This document shows, piece after piece, positions 1 to 13,261 of a DNA stretch of 64,000 nucleotides. The stretch comes from Tupaia tana (lineage: Eukaryota > Chordata > Mammalia > Scandentia > Tupaiidae): NCBI GenBank assembly GCA_026018925.1, contig JAKSZU010000018.1, positions 6,294,920 through 6,358,919 on the forward strand, read 5' to 3'. How positions within the stretch are numbered: the stretch's first letter is position 1; each line of letters starts with the position of its first letter. Both the position numbers and the translations under genes were made by a program. The notes beneath the pieces are model-generated. The model was not told the origin of the DNA. It worked only from the letters and a program-made list of their open reading frames with translations, and did not search any database.

Positions 1-302
1 GGAGACAGCCATTGCGTGCCCATGCCCCGCTGTGCCCGCAGCTAAGAACGCACTCCTAGACGTTTAAAACGTTCATGGGCTCATGCAGTTCCTTTTCCTC
101 CTAAGCCTGCCTGCAACCTCTGTGGCTTGCCAATCACAAAGCCGAGCACCCCGGGCCCCTCCATTGCTCCACTCAGTCGCTGCGCCTTGCACTAGCTGGC
201 ATTCTGGTTGAATCACGGTTCCTGGACTCCCCATCACACCAGCTGACCGCCTGGAGCGGCCACCGACCTCCTGCCCTGGCCTGCTCCCTCGGGCCCCAGT
301 AC
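1..302 (-). other. PLCG2 intron 27 (partial)
   Basis: Intronic, unremarkable mixed composition. I see no repeat or exon in it; the next human coding sequence (DKYMQMNHALF) is absent. Confidence 0.8.
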
Positions 303-512
303 CTGCAGTCTGGAAGTTGAGCGCCACCATCTGGGAGCCGCACAGCCAGAGGCGGAAAGGATCGTAGTTGGAAGAGTCGACCCTCTGTCCCTTCGGGTAG
401 ACGCGGGTCAAGGCCTTCTGATTGTACTTCAAGAGATCGACGGGCTTCTGTCTGACGATGCTGTCAGCCTTCGTCTCCACAAAGGAGCGGATTTCTCGGA
501 AGTCAGGGTTTT
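303..512 (-). CDS. PLCG2: PLCG2 exon 27: catalytic Y-box
   Basis: 210 nt encoding [70 protein letters not shown] (human 948-1017; Ile to Val and Gly to Ala). The substrate-binding segment [14 protein letters not shown] is intact. Acceptor tgtgcag, donor gtactg. It is the last exon in the window; the remaining Y-box and C2 exons lie before position 1. Confidence 0.97.
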
Positions 513-1235
513 CTGCACACACAGGGAGGGAGGGCACCGTTTATTCTGTCTTGCCCATGCACTCCCTAGGCTTGGTGCAATGGCGAGTGCCCAGGGGGCA
601 AAGGAAGCCGGGACTCTGAGACGAGACATCCTGGGCTGTGACAGTCCCGTCGTAACTGGTGCTGCTACTGACTCTTACCCTCGGGGGTCCCAGTACTACC
701 AGGAGAGTCTCCCACGAGAAAGGGGCCCAGTTCCCACAGCCTTTTAGTTCAGAATCACGGTCATTTACTTTTGTTTCAGACCACCAGTGGCCTTTTACAA
801 GGAAAGGCGACTACACAAACGTGATGGCTGCAGAATGGGAGGGTAGGGAGGGCTCAGGCAGAAGCAGGTGTGGGCCCCTCAGGAGAGGAAGATGCTGAGG
901 AGACCGGGCTTTCTCATCAGGGGTGATCTGCGTTCACAGATGAAGAACGGAGCACCCGGTGGAGGGAGCAGCAGCAGCTGCCCACAGGAAAGGAGGGTGG
1001 CCAGGGGCAGGGGAGAAGGCTGGAGGAGAGGCGTGGGGACAGGCTGCATCTTGTCCTTTCAGACCTCACTGTGGCGGAACAGCCAAGCAGTGACACGCTG
1101 AGCCTGGCTGGTCTGGCCGTGAGCTCCGGCACCTTCCCTTGCCTGGAGGTCCCTCCCAGTAAGTGACCTCGGGGCCTCCCTACTGTGTCTCTAGGCTGCT
1201 CCCACAAAGTCACAGATTCTTAAGATGGGAAATCT

Positions 1236-1346
1236 GAAGGCCCTTCAAAAAGTGTATTAAAATCAGTGCATGAATTGCGATTTTTTCCACCCAAACAGAC
1301 CTGTACTTTAATTCCATTTATCCATGGACTTTCTGAAGCCCCCTCA
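1236..1346. mobile_element. MITE, family B
   Basis: Ends GGCCCTTCAAAAAGT and, inverted, AGGGGGCTTCAGAAAGTCCA; shares the TACTTTAATTCCATTT core with copies at 6531, 33160 and 35605. Confidence 0.6.
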
Positions 1347-1369
1347 TAAGGTCCGCAGAAAGGAGAAAA

Positions 1370-1640
1370 GCACGGGCCAGCAGGTGGTGTGGTGTTTAAG
1401 GTGCTGGACTCCCACATGGCTGACTCTGAAGCCAAGACCTGGTGGCTTAAAATTCATCCCAGACACATGTGCAAGCGTGCACACAATCCCAGGAGGAGAC
1501 TGGAGAAGAAGGGACTGCAGCATGACTGTCCACTGGAAGGTGACTTCTCACGTTCCCCGTCTCTCTCATTCTGTCTCTCTCTGGTGAGCACACATGCCCG
1601 ATAGCAAAAAGCTAAAAACAAACAACAAAACAAGAACTTT
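1370..1640 (+). mobile_element. tRNA-derived SINE, old
   Basis: Diverged full-length copy with recognisable head (GGGCCAGCAGGTGGTG), GGAGGAGACTGGAGAAGAAG body and CGATAGCAAAAA end. Confidence 0.8.
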
Positions 1641-1683
1641 TGACTTTGAAGAATTTGGTGGGAGACCCAAACTTTACATTCTT

Positions 1684-2005
1684 CTGTGGCCCACTGAATA
1701 ACGTCCCCCAAAGATCCCCAGGTCCTGATCCCCGGAACCTCTGAATATGATCGAAGGGGTTTTACAGTGTAAGCTAAGAAAGTTGAAACGGGGAGGTTCT
1801 CCTGGATTATCCAATGCAACCACAAGGGTCCTGACACAGGGAGGCAGAGGGGGAGCCTCTGGAGGGAGAGTGGCCCTGCACACCCAGACTTTGGCCACTG
1901 ATACTGACTTTGGGTATGTGACCTCCCAGGCTGGGCGAGAGTAAACACATGGTGTTTTCACACACCGAGTCTGCAGCCACTTATTAGAGTAGCCGTGGAA
2001 CACCA
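1684..2005 (+). mobile_element. MLT1-type LTR fossil (MaLR)
   Basis: Resembles the MLT1 LTR over most of its length (CCCAGGTCCTGATCCCCGGA, CTGGATTATCCAATGCAACC). Old, broken, solo. Confidence 0.6.
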
Positions 2006-2133
2006 GTCCACCTGGAAGTGGGTTTTCCTCCTCTTGCACCGGCACTTAGCCTGAGGACACTCGGGACCACCGCAGTGGGACATCAGCCCGGAGCGATGAG
2101 AGCGAGCAGGGATGCACAGCCACCCTGCCCTCA

Positions 2134-2352
<219 letters not shown>

Positions 2353-2611
2353 TCATCTTCCCAGCTCCCCTGGTGCCTCCGCCCCCAGCCTCTCCTAGCG
2401 GGGCGTGCTCGTCTCCTAGAGGCAGCGCCTGCCCCTTCTCTCCTTGCGCCCTCTTTGCCAGAATTCCCAACCAAGCTGCTTCCACTGGCGGCTGGTGTCC
2501 AGCTCAGCCCTGCCCATGGCACTCACTGGACGGAGGTCAGGCTCCGCTGCAGTGGAGCAGGGCACTGCTGCACGAGGCTGGGCCCAAGTTTGGTTCCTGG
2601 GCCAACCTCAA

Positions 2612-2730
2612 CAGGCCAGGCATGGCGGTGCACATCTGTGGTTCTAGCCAGCTGGGAGGCTGAAGCAGAATGATCGCAGCATGGTAAGACTCTGCTAACA
2701 GGACTTATCTCTCATTTCAAAAAATAATAA
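2612..2730 (+). mobile_element. 7SL-derived SINE monomer
   Basis: GGCCAGGCATGGCGGTGCAC and GCTGGGAGGCTGAAGCAGAA match the left end of 7SL RNA as in fossil Alu monomers. A-rich tail at 2718. Confidence 0.78.
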
Positions 2731-3891
2731 GAATTCATGAGGTGGGAGGGACAGGGGCACCTCATCACCACCTTCTCTCCTTAACCCTCTGCTCCCTGCT
2801 TCCCACGCACTCCTCTCCCCTAACACCACATCACTGTAACACAGGCTAGTTCTCCAAGCCCATGACATCATGTCTTCACTGACCCTGCAGACCACAGCGT
2901 CTGTGTCCTAACTCTCTGTCCCCTGTTCCCCTGACACTTGCACAGCTTCCTCCCCACCATTGCCTACTTTGTGTCCAAGGGTTCTCGCCCAGGACGTGGA
3001 CTTGGGAGACATTTCCCCTGAGAAGACTCACTGTCAAATCTAACTCCATCCAAGTATGAGTGTCTCAGTTCACTCCAAACCGGGCAACTGTGTCAGGCCA
3101 CCCCAAATTCTATCAGTTTTACACTGGCATGGGGGAGCCTTGAGAGAATATTTACATAACAAGAGTCACCGTTTTGGCGATGCTTAGCTTCGAGTTCACA
3201 TGCTAAGTGGTTAGTAGGTATATCTAAGTTGGTCCTCACGTGCCCTGAGAGGTGGAGCTACCTCCATTTCATACAGAGAGATCGTGTAGCTAACCAGGAC
3301 ACACCACTGTCCAGTGTCAAGAGTGGATGCTGAAGCTGCTGTCCTGACCCAAAGTCCCTACTTCTACTCCTAACTATGTCAGGGCTCTGATCCGCTTCAC
3401 GCTCACACACCGCAACCACACACCAGGGCAGCTTTGAATGAGATTCTGAGCCACTGACATTGGTCCCCATTCATCTGCCCACACCCAACTCTCGCCAGCC
3501 TTATGCACACTTCTTGAATGCCCACAGGGACAAAGCAAGCAATAAAGGTCAGGCTAGAAGGGGCTATGGGGGGACAGACATGGGACAGGAGGTAAAGCGA
3601 AGTCACCAAGTAGTCAACAGCAAAGTGCAATCCAGGACACCAGAGCCACGCTTCCTTCTAAGCTCAGGAGCTCTCTCCTGGTCCTTGTATAACTGGGCTC
3701 TGTATTCAGTGACGTTTCCACCACAGAGTTGTCTGGGGACACGAAATCCCAGAACAATACAACTCACCTCTAACAATAACAACTGCTCGTCGTGAGAGCG
3801 AGGGCGGGTGGGACATGCCACACCTCTGTCAGCTATGGAATGTTGGCTCACAAAGCACAGCTGTGACAAGTTCGGAGGCGTTGGGCTTTTT

Positions 3892-4128
3892 GTTGGTTTT
3901 TGGTAACTTGCCAAAGGCCAGGTGCACTCACAGGAGACAGAGAACGTGAGAAAGCACCCTCTGTGGAGGATAGACGTGCTCCAATCTCTCTTCATCTGTC
4001 TCCCCCGTCCTCAGGGTTTGGGGTACACATGTACCCATGCCTGGCGTGTTTTTCAAGCTGCTGAGTCCAGAACACAAACCAGTCAGCCACATGGGATCCA
4101 GGGCCTTCGCCTCCACCCCCTGGCTGGC
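3892..4128 (-). mobile_element. tRNA-derived SINE, inverted and old
   Basis: Reverse-strand copy recognised by its tail (TTGCCAAAGG), CATGCCTGGCGTGTTTTTCA and GCCACATGGG. Confidence 0.7.
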
Positions 4129-4737
4129 CCACTTCACTTTTTCTTTCAACCTCAGCAGAAGATAATACTGGCACTAGATGAAATGCCAGCGACGTCTTCA
4201 AAATTACATAACAGTGACTTCCCAGACCTGCAAACTGTGTCCCTGAGGCCATCTCAGCAAGTGAAGTCACAACACACCTCACTGGGTAGGTCCTAGGAAC
4301 TCACTAACTGAATGGGTCTCAAAAGGCTGGACTTTTCCATCACCTGAGGCAGCCAGAGATTTATGAAAATGCAAACCCTGAGCAAGTCCCTGCAGACAGG
4401 CACAAGACAAGACCTTCGTGAGGCACTCGTGGCAGGAGGATGGGGCCACCTTCCTCATTCGCAGCTCCTCGTGCCAGGGGACTGTGCCCCAGAGCAGGGA
4501 CCATCACTCTGCTGAGTTCAGCCTTTTTACTCTCAAATGTAAGACTTTAAAAACCATTTTCATGAAATCTTAGGAAGTATAAAAGCCAGTTGAGAAGTAA
4601 TACAGATCAAAGGCAGTGAAGAGCCTCCTTGAAGAGTTAGGCTTAATTTCAAAAACTTGCATGCAGCTGGAGAAGCGGTAGGTGGGAGAGAACCGTCAAG
4701 CAAAGTCACATTTTTCTCCCTTAAGAGAAATGGAAAT

Positions 4738-4855
4738 GTTGGGTGTGATGGTTCACACCTGGAGTTCCAGCTACTTGGGATGCTAGGCAAGATCATGAGT
4801 TCAAGACCAGCTTTGGCAACATGCTGAGCCTCTGTCTCCAAAAACCAAAGACAGA
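4738..4855 (+). mobile_element. 7SL-derived SINE monomer
   Basis: GTTCACACCTGGAGTTCCAG, GAGTTCAAGACCAGCTTTGG and GTCTCCAAAAACC are diverged but clear Alu-monomer segments. Confidence 0.8.
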
Positions 4856-5639
4856 GAATGCCAGTGTGCACCAGACAAAGAGCATCCATCCTTACCAAGC
4901 CTGTAACTCTCTGAGAGCCACATTATGGCCATTCTCAGAGGCTTGGGTACCAAGGACAAAAGTAGGGGACAGATGCTAAGGGCTAGTTCAACACTGTTCT
5001 CCATCCTCAGCTGGATGGACCCCCCAAATCTCATTCTGAAGCAAGCTCAGGATGGTCACTTTGTTGGGGAATGGTGCCATACAGATTACGATGACAACTA
5101 TTCAACCAGCAATGAGGACACACCAGAAGATGAGGAGAAATAACTTTTCGTATGAACCTCAGGGCAGTGGTGCCCTTCGGGCCTTAGAGCTGTACTATGA
5201 CAGAGGCACTAGAGGGTGAGGGGATGCCCCCATCCCTGCAGAGGGGCCTCTGCTGACCAGAGACTGGCTAAGATTTGGGGCAGCAAGGCTGCTCATGGGT
5301 GACATTCCAGGTACCTCAGAGTGGGGGAGACTCAGCAACTGTAGCCAAAAGTCAGAGGGGTCCAGGAGTCCCAGGACAACTTTGGGTCAAGACCTGCCTT
5401 TGAAGCAAATGAGTACATGGGACACCCTCACATTTCTTTCCAGTCCCGTGGCCCCAAGAAAGAGCAGACAGCACATCCCTCTCTCACCCAAGCCATGGCA
5501 CCACTTTGCCACATTCTCCTGGCATGATGACATGGCAGATGACAAATGACAGCATGAGGACTCAGTGTCCCCATGGGCTGAGCCTTAGCTATGCAGCAGC
5601 ACTGAGCCCAGCAGGCCACGCTCGCCTCACCTCATCTCC

Positions 5640-5730
5640 TGAGTTAGGTATCTGGCTCCTCATCTTGCACACAAGGAAACTGAGGCCCAGAGATCGGGCT
5701 ACTTGCTTGGGGCCCAGCCCTACCAGGAGG
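5640..5730 (-). mobile_element. MIR SINE fragment, inverted
   Basis: CACACAAGGAAACTGAGGCC CAGAGA. Confidence 0.5.
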
Positions 5731-6248
5731 CTGCTCCACTCTGACCCATTCCAAGCCTCTTGTTCCTACTTAGACCCTCACACCTTCCAGCCAATCACCG
5801 GCACTCTGGCTAGGGGCACCCTGAACGCGCTGGGCCCTGCTGGTGTCCATGCTGCCAGGGCCCCTTCCAGATCCAGGGAAGGAGGCGCAGGACTGTCTGC
5901 TAGGGGGAGGATCCAGGCTGCTTTGTGTGTGTAGAAGCAGGAAAACAATCAAAATGAGGAAGGCAACGCTCCCTAGGTAAGGCACAAAGGGTCAGACCAG
6001 CACTGTCACTGAGGAGCACCATTGAGCACTCGGGACTCAGCGGCCAGCTTCCCGGGGCCTCCACTCTCCCTTCTCTCTCCTCTGAGAGGCACTCCTGTGG
6101 TCTGCCCCATGCCCCTTCCCCAAACTGTGTGTGTCCCCAGGCCTGCTCCTGCCGAAGAGTGCCAGAGGCTTGAGAACGCCAGACCCGCATGTGTCCAGGT
6201 GAGCAGAACCCCCAGGAATACCTGTGCCCAGGTGAGCGGTCTGCCTAC

Positions 6249-6406
6249 CTTGGTGTCAATCTTCCAGGTGATCTCCCGGATGCTCTGAAACCACTCAAAG
6301 AGCTCCTCCACCCTGTCTGTGGCAAACTCCACCGGAGGATCGCCCTGCTTCTTGGGCTCCAGGATGAAGACGAAAGGCTTCTGGTTTTTCCCCTGGGGGG
6401 CTTTCA
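6249..6406 (-). CDS. PLCG2: PLCG2 exon 25: split PH domain (second half)
   Basis: 158 nt encoding [53 protein letters not shown] (human 861-913; Ser to Pro and Gln to Lys). The C-terminal helix of the split PH domain, [15 protein letters not shown], is complete. Acceptor cccttag, donor gtaggc. Ends phase 0. Confidence 0.97.
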
Positions 6407-6521
6407 CTAAGGGAAGGAGAAAACTGTCAGCCTCTCAGCAGATGTCACACTGTCTGAGCCACAGGGCTCACGGACCAAGCCACACCGCCACTGCTGTAAC
6501 TCGGGCAGGCATCAGCTGGGA

Positions 6522-6568
6522 TATCTTCTCTGTACGAGGGGTCCCAGGGTTCACAGAAAATGCAATTT

Positions 6569-6601
<33 letters not shown>

Positions 6602-6643
6602 CTTCTCTGTACGAGGGGTCCCAGGGTTCACAGAAAATGCATT
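6522..6643. repeat. 45-bp direct repeat around a poly(T) run
   Basis: TATCTTCTCTGTACGAGGGG (and on to AAAATGCA) occurs at 6522 and at 6599, separated by about 30 T. Confidence 0.95.
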
Positions 6644-6748
6644 TTATAAAAAAACAACTCATGGATTTCAAAAATGTTTGCATCCGAGAGCAAATAAATT
6701 CATGCTTTAGTTCCATTTCCCCACAAACGTCCGGAAGTCCCCTCATAC
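6531..6748. mobile_element. MITE family B with poly(T) insertion
   Basis: Ends GTACGAGGGGTCCC and (inverted) GTATGAGGGGACTTCCGGAC. A T run (6568-6598) and a second copy of the left end are inserted in it. Confidence 0.6.
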
Positions 6749-6814
6749 TAGGCAGAGTCTGGGCACCTCACGCACATCACTGCCTAGGCGGGCGTGGGCC
6801 GCGTCGTGTCCTCC

Positions 6815-7160
6815 AGAAGGACATGTTCGAGTCCCTGGTACTTGACTGTGACGTAACTTAGAAATGAGGTCCTTGCTTGAGTGAAGGATCCTGAGATGGG
6901 AACAGCCCAGATCTGGGTAGATCCTAAAGCCCAGGACGGGTACCCTTGTCAGAGAAGGGACAGGGAGAGGGAACTCTGAGACACAGACCCAGCGAGTGAG
7001 ACGCGAGAGACAGAGGCAGAGGCCACCAAGGACCGCTAGCACTCACCAGGGCCTAGGACAGGGCCGTGGAGATTCTCTGTACACAGAGGACGTATTAGAC
7101 AGAGGAAAAACCAAGGTTGTGAGTGGGAAACCATCTGCCGAATTAAATCCACAGCCAGGA
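6815..7160 (+). mobile_element. Possible MaLR-type LTR fossil
   Basis: Weak resemblance in order to MaLR LTRs. Old and broken; family assignment uncertain. Confidence 0.35.
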
Positions 7161-7209
7161 TTTCTGAGCTCTTGGTGCGAGGCAGTTTTCTGAGATGACA
7201 CCAGCTGCA

Positions 7210-7370
7210 CCTTACCCAATGCTTTCACGCCTTATGGGGCACTACTCTTGTGCCCATTTTATAGAAAAGAAAACTGAGGCTTGCTGAGAAAAAGGAGCAC
7301 ATGGAAGGCCCCACGGCTGAGGTGGCAAAGCTGAGGCTGATCCTGAGCTCCCTGTTAACCACGGAGCCGA
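7210..7370 (-). mobile_element. MIR SINE fragment, inverted
   Basis: TGCCCATTTTATAGAAAAGA AAACTGAGG is the inverted MIR core. Confidence 0.55.
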
Positions 7371-8333
7371 CCACTGCGCCGCACGCCCCTGCTCTGCACA
7401 TCTGGATGAGGAGATGATGCAAAGCACATTGGGAGTGAGGGCGGCAGGCCCAAATCCACCAGGCCCAGCTCAGCAGCTAACTGGGGAGCTTTGTTTTCTC
7501 GTCAGGAGCAACGAATCCTGGGTCTACTGGATTGTTGTAAGGAAAAAAAAAATGCAGGTAATGGGTGTAGAGGGTGGAGCACGGGCAGCAAAGGCAGGGC
7601 GTTCCTGAGATGGCTGTCGTCTGAGGCTGGGGGGACAGGCACTGGCCTCCCCAGGGAGGGCTTGGGCAACGAGCCCAACTAATAAGTCAACAGGCTGCAG
7701 GGAACAGCAGGAGCCACTACGGACAGGCCGCTCGGGAAAGCTCGCTGTCTGATCTGCGCCTGCAGCCCCCTTTCATGCACTGTGATGTGCCCCCTTGCCG
7801 GGGCTGCTTGAGGCCCAGGAAGCCCCTGCAGAGGGCCAGCCTGCTCTCGTGGCATGAGCCTGTGTGCTTGGGCCATGCCTGCATCCACTCTCACCCCGCA
7901 GCATGCAGCAGGCCCCCGCCAGGAAGCTGAAGCAGAGAGAAGTGACAGGCCCCTGGCCTCAGCAGCTCAGAGGCAGAGGTGGGCTCCGAACCCGAGCTCC
8001 ACACCCCAGCTCTGTCTCAGCACGGCTAGCATCTCGGGTCTCCTAAGAAAAGCGAGTGGAAGCCCAGGCACATCCTCGAAATCGCAATGATGGTGTTGGT
8101 GGTGGTGACAGCTAGCTGACACTGGCCCTGGCGACGGCACTCTGTCCAGCACTGCACAGAGATGCAGACACGCTCTGCAGTCACCTGGCCTGGTGCTTGG
8201 CCTCAGCCAGGAAAGAAGCTGGCACCAAAGCCAAAGCCAGACAGGACCAGGGCCAGCCACCGCTGGGGTTTGGAGGCACCCCCAGGATGCACGTGTTGAA
8301 ACCTCGTTCTGATGGTATTATACGGATGGAAAC

Positions 8334-8590
8334 CTCGGACCAGCAGATGGCGTAATGGCTACGTCACTGGACTCCCACGTGGCTGACCACGGATGGAGTC
8401 TCGGAACTAGAGACTTAAAACTCATGCTGGGCATGTGTGCGTGTGCTCAAGATCCCGAGAGGAGAGTGGAGGAGAAGGGACTGCAGTGTGGCCATCTCCC
8501 CTGGGGCAGGGGGTGATGTCTTGCTTTCTGTCTCTCCAGCGAGCACACAGGCCCTATAGTAAAAATCTCTCTAAAAAAAAACAGAGAATG
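8334..8590 (+). mobile_element. tRNA-derived SINE inside an LTR
   Basis: Full-length copy (GACCAGCAGATGGCGTAATG...) that interrupts the MaLR LTR at 8270-9125, so it is younger than that LTR. Confidence 0.85.
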
Positions 8591-8625
8591 GAATCCTAAC
8601 GTGACCACGAGGATTAAGAGGTGGA

Positions 8626-8856
8626 GGGGCTGGAGGATGGCACGGTGGTAGGCATGACACTGCGAGGCTAACCGACATGGGAAGGTTGCCAGTTCAAGTT
8701 CAGACCCCCACGAACATCAGGTGCACTGGCACGACGACCAGAGGCTGAGGTCAGGGTGGAGGTGGCACTGGGCCCCTGCTGGGGTTACCATCTCCCCTTC
8801 TATCTCTCTCACTGATGGAAGATATAAACTTTAAAAAATAAAAAAAAAAAAAAAAC
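8626..8856 (+). mobile_element. Second tRNA-type SINE family
   Basis: Head GGCTGGAGGATGGCACGGTG, CATGACACTGCGAGGC, end CTGATGGAAGATATAAACTT and A-tail. Distinct from the dominant family; also nested in the MaLR LTR. Confidence 0.75.
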
Positions 8857-9203
8857 AGCAGAGCATTGGTGGGGGGTTAGGATTAGGAAAGGTCATCAGG
8901 GTGGGGTCCCCACGACCGAATCCTGTGGGTTATAAATGGAGTGATGGGAGCTGACAGACAAGACGTGCTTACTCTGCCTTGCCATGTGGTACTCCTGTGC
9001 TCGGGGCTCTGGGGGAGGCCCCACCACCGAGACGACCCTCACAACAGCGAAATCAACCTCTCTTCTTTATAAACCACCCAGACTCGGGGTCTCAGTTGTT
9101 AGCAACGCAACGGACTTGAGCTGCGGCCCCCCGGCTTGGAGCAGTTCTGAGGTCCGACGCTGGGGAGTGAGCGGGACTCGGAGCCGAGATGGCGGGCACG
9201 TAC

Positions 9204-9270
9204 CAACGTTGTAGGTATTGAGGTCCAAAATGCCTCTGCAAAGGGACCCTAAGGGATTGTCTTCAATAAT
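9204..9270 (-). CDS. PLCG2: PLCG2 exon 24: split PH domain (second half)
   Basis: 67 nt encoding [20 protein letters not shown] then NV (human 839-860), identical to human as far as read. Leu845, where changes confer ibrutinib resistance in human leukaemia, is unchanged. Acceptor ttcacag, donor gtacgt; Val861 split 1+2. It lies just outside a MaLR LTR in the neighbouring intron. Confidence 0.96.
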
Positions 9271-10738
<1,468 letters not shown>

Positions 10739-11329
10739 TCAAAGGGAGCTTCTGCCTTTTGTGTGTGGGTCACTCCTGAGTCACTAGGGGCTCATGGCCC
10801 TCCTCTCTGCCTGACCCTAACATCTGGTTAGAGATGCCGCCAGTCAGAGGCCACAGAGACAAAGCTCAGTGCCGGGGCTGGCCCACCCTGCTTCAGGGAG
10901 GGCCGTGACAGAGATGAGGGGGCACGAAGAGACCTGGACGCCCAGCTGTACCACCAGCCGTGCCTCAGGCTCCCCACCTGCAGAGAGAGACCACTGGGGC
11001 CTCCCTCGGGGACTGTGTCGAACCCTCTCAGTTAACATGACGAGAGCTTTGAGCGGTGCCCAGGGAGTGGTGCTCAGTGTGCCCGTCCTCGCTGTCACCG
11101 GGCTAAAACCCTGCGCCCTGCCCGCGTCGCAGCATGAGGAGCGGGACAAAACCGACATGTGAACGTGCACTGACCCCACGAGCACCTCCGAGACCCTCCT
11201 CCCCCAGCTTCCTCCCTCCACCCCGCCACTTGTGCATCACTCACTGCACGGGGCTATTTCCAAATGCAGCTCTGTCTGCACCACACGGAAGCTCCCCAGG
11301 GCGACTGGAGCCCAGCCCAGACTAGCCTG

Positions 11330-11680
11330 CCTGTCAGAGCCCGGCATGGTCTAACCCCAGGGACCCCGGACCGCACCCTGACTCAAACTTGGCCTTCACT
11401 GTGGATGACTCGTCCTGCCCCTGCCATGCAGCCTCGCTCCCACACCCTGCCCCTTTTCATACCCAGCCTGCTCCTGCCAACTATCAAGACGCAGCTCAGG
11501 CACTTCCTCTGCCAGGAAGCCCTCCCTGGCTGCCTCCTGGCTGAGCACTCTTCTCCATGCTACTCTGGCACCCTGTCCCCGCAGCCTCTGAGCAGGCACC
11601 CTGGCACGCTGTCCTCCGCGCCTTACACTTGACCCCTAATTACACGTCCATCTGCCTTTCCCTGCAGGAGACCTTTCTGG
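11330..11680 (+). mobile_element. L2 fragment (probable)
   Basis: CGGCATGGTCTAACCCCAGG and CAGGAAGCCCTCCCTGGCTG resemble the L2 3' third. Confidence 0.45.
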
Positions 11681-11746
11681 GTCTTAATCCAACCCTCACT
11701 CTGCAGTGGTGGGAGGCACTGAACTCATTATTCTGGCCTCGGTAAG

Positions 11747-11876
11747 CAGATGAGGACCGACGGCCCTCGCTCCAGTGGGCACACGGATGGGGGTGAGGAC
11801 CGATGGCCGCACTGTCCAGTGGGCACACGGACGGGGGTGAGGACCAATGGCCCTCGCTCCAGTGGGCACGCAGCAC
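11747..11876. repeat. Three-unit tandem repeat (about 50 bp)
   Basis: GAGGACCGA/ATGGCC, CTCCAGTGGGCACACGGA and GGGGGT recur three times. Confidence 0.85.
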
Positions 11877-12050
11877 GCCCCTCACCTTCTTTCAGTAGAC
11901 ATCTCGGGCGCAGGCTGGTTGTACCTATGACCGCAGGTACTTCCTGCCCAGGACTGCCCAACGTACAGCCCCTGTCATTCACAATCATTCGTAGTAGCAT
12001 GCCCTTCACTCTGAAAATTGTCTCGTTTTGAACAAAAATTATTTGGTCTC

Positions 12051-12300
12051 GAGCCAGGAGGTGGCACAGTGGTCGAGGCAGCTGAATCGCACTTGGCTGA
12101 CCCGGAGGTTTGGAAAGTGCACGGGGTGTATATACTTGTGTACCCAGAACCTTGAGAGGGTAATGGCAGAGAAGAGACTGCAGTGTGGCCATCCTCCCAC
12201 CAGGGGGCGGAAGGGGTGATTTCTCACTGTTTCCCTTCTCTGTCTCTAGCAAGCACACACACTACCCTATGGAAAAATCTTAAAAAAAAAAAAAAAAAAA
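12051..12300 (+). mobile_element. tRNA-derived SINE, old variant
   Basis: Head GAGCCAGGAGGTGGCACAGT is diverged; the CT-rich part, CACCCTA-like end and A-tail match the family. Confidence 0.78.
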
Positions 12301-12329
12301 TTTGGCCCTTAACTATAAAAAATAAGAAC

Positions 12330-12589
12330 TAGGACAAGCAGATGGCGTAATGCCTATGTCTCTGGACTCCCATGTAGCTAACTGCGGTTCGAGTCCCGTA
12401 CCCGGTGGCTTAAACTAACACCAAGTGTGTGTGCGTGCGTGCCCAAGATTCCAAGAGGAGAATGGAGGAGAAGGGATTGAGGCGTAGCCATCTCCCCCCA
12501 GGGGGTGATTTCTTGCTTTCTGTCTCTCTGTCTCTCTCTTTCTGGCAAGCGCACGCACCCTCTAGTAAAAACCTCTCAATAAATAAATA
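12330..12589 (+). mobile_element. tRNA-derived SINE
   Basis: Full-length copy ending in (AAAT)n, TSD AATAAGAAC at 12321-12329 and 12590-12598. Confidence 0.87.
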
Positions 12590-13261
12590 AATAAGAACCA
12601 TTTGGGAGGATGGAAAAATATAAATAAAGAGGCAGCCCAGCAGGCAGCCCGCAGGCGGCACGGCCCTCAGAGAGAGAACAAGGAGTGATGCAGCAGTTGG
12701 CAGCTTACCCACAGTCCTTTGCCAAAGCAACTCACACCCATGTTTTAATTTATCTCAAGACAGGAGCCTTAGAAGTGTGGAAAACTCCACGTCAGAGGTG
12801 CAGCAAGACGGGTGGCTGCCTGACGCAGATAAACAGGCCTGGGAAAGTGTGGCGTGGTGAGAGGAACCCCAGGGCCCTGCTCGAAACGCGATCATGTCAG
12901 TCGTGCACTGAGAACAGGGACTCGGACAGCAGCAGGCTGCAGGAGCACAGTGAGGGGGCACCAGTGGCCTGGGGAACCCCATGACTGTGCTACTTAGAAT
13001 GCAACGACCTGGCAAAGCCAAGTCTGAGCTGGGAGAAGCAGGTGGACAACGCTGTGGTTGGCAAACTGGGCCTGGGAGCCTGTGAGGAGAGCCAGGGCCG
13101 TGGGGACAGCAGAGGCAGCAGGGAAGCAGATGGGGCCGCTCCAGGCTCAGCTTCAACAGACCACTGCTACTACCTGCTTTGGATTCTGGGACCCAGGTAG
13201 GAAGTGGTCTGGAATGAGGGGGTTCTCCTGACTTTAAAGACAGTCCCTCAGGACCACATGA

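Larger units (their letters stand above)
8270..9125 (+). mobile_element. MaLR (MLT1/MST-type) solo LTR fossil
   Basis: Three pieces in order (8270-8333, 8591-8625, 8857-9125) match a MaLR LTR of the ERVL class, separated by two SINE insertions. No internal region is seen. It is a broken, old solo LTR. Confidence 0.65.
6407..9203 (-). other. PLCG2 intron 24
   Basis: Carries a MITE broken up by a poly(T) duplication, a possible LTR fragment, MIR traces and a MaLR LTR split by two SINEs. Bases 7560-8100 show nothing clear. Confidence 0.75.

Noticed and set aside
1-302. Exon 28 of PLCG2
   Set aside because: None of the frames gives the expected human sequence DKYMQMNHALF.
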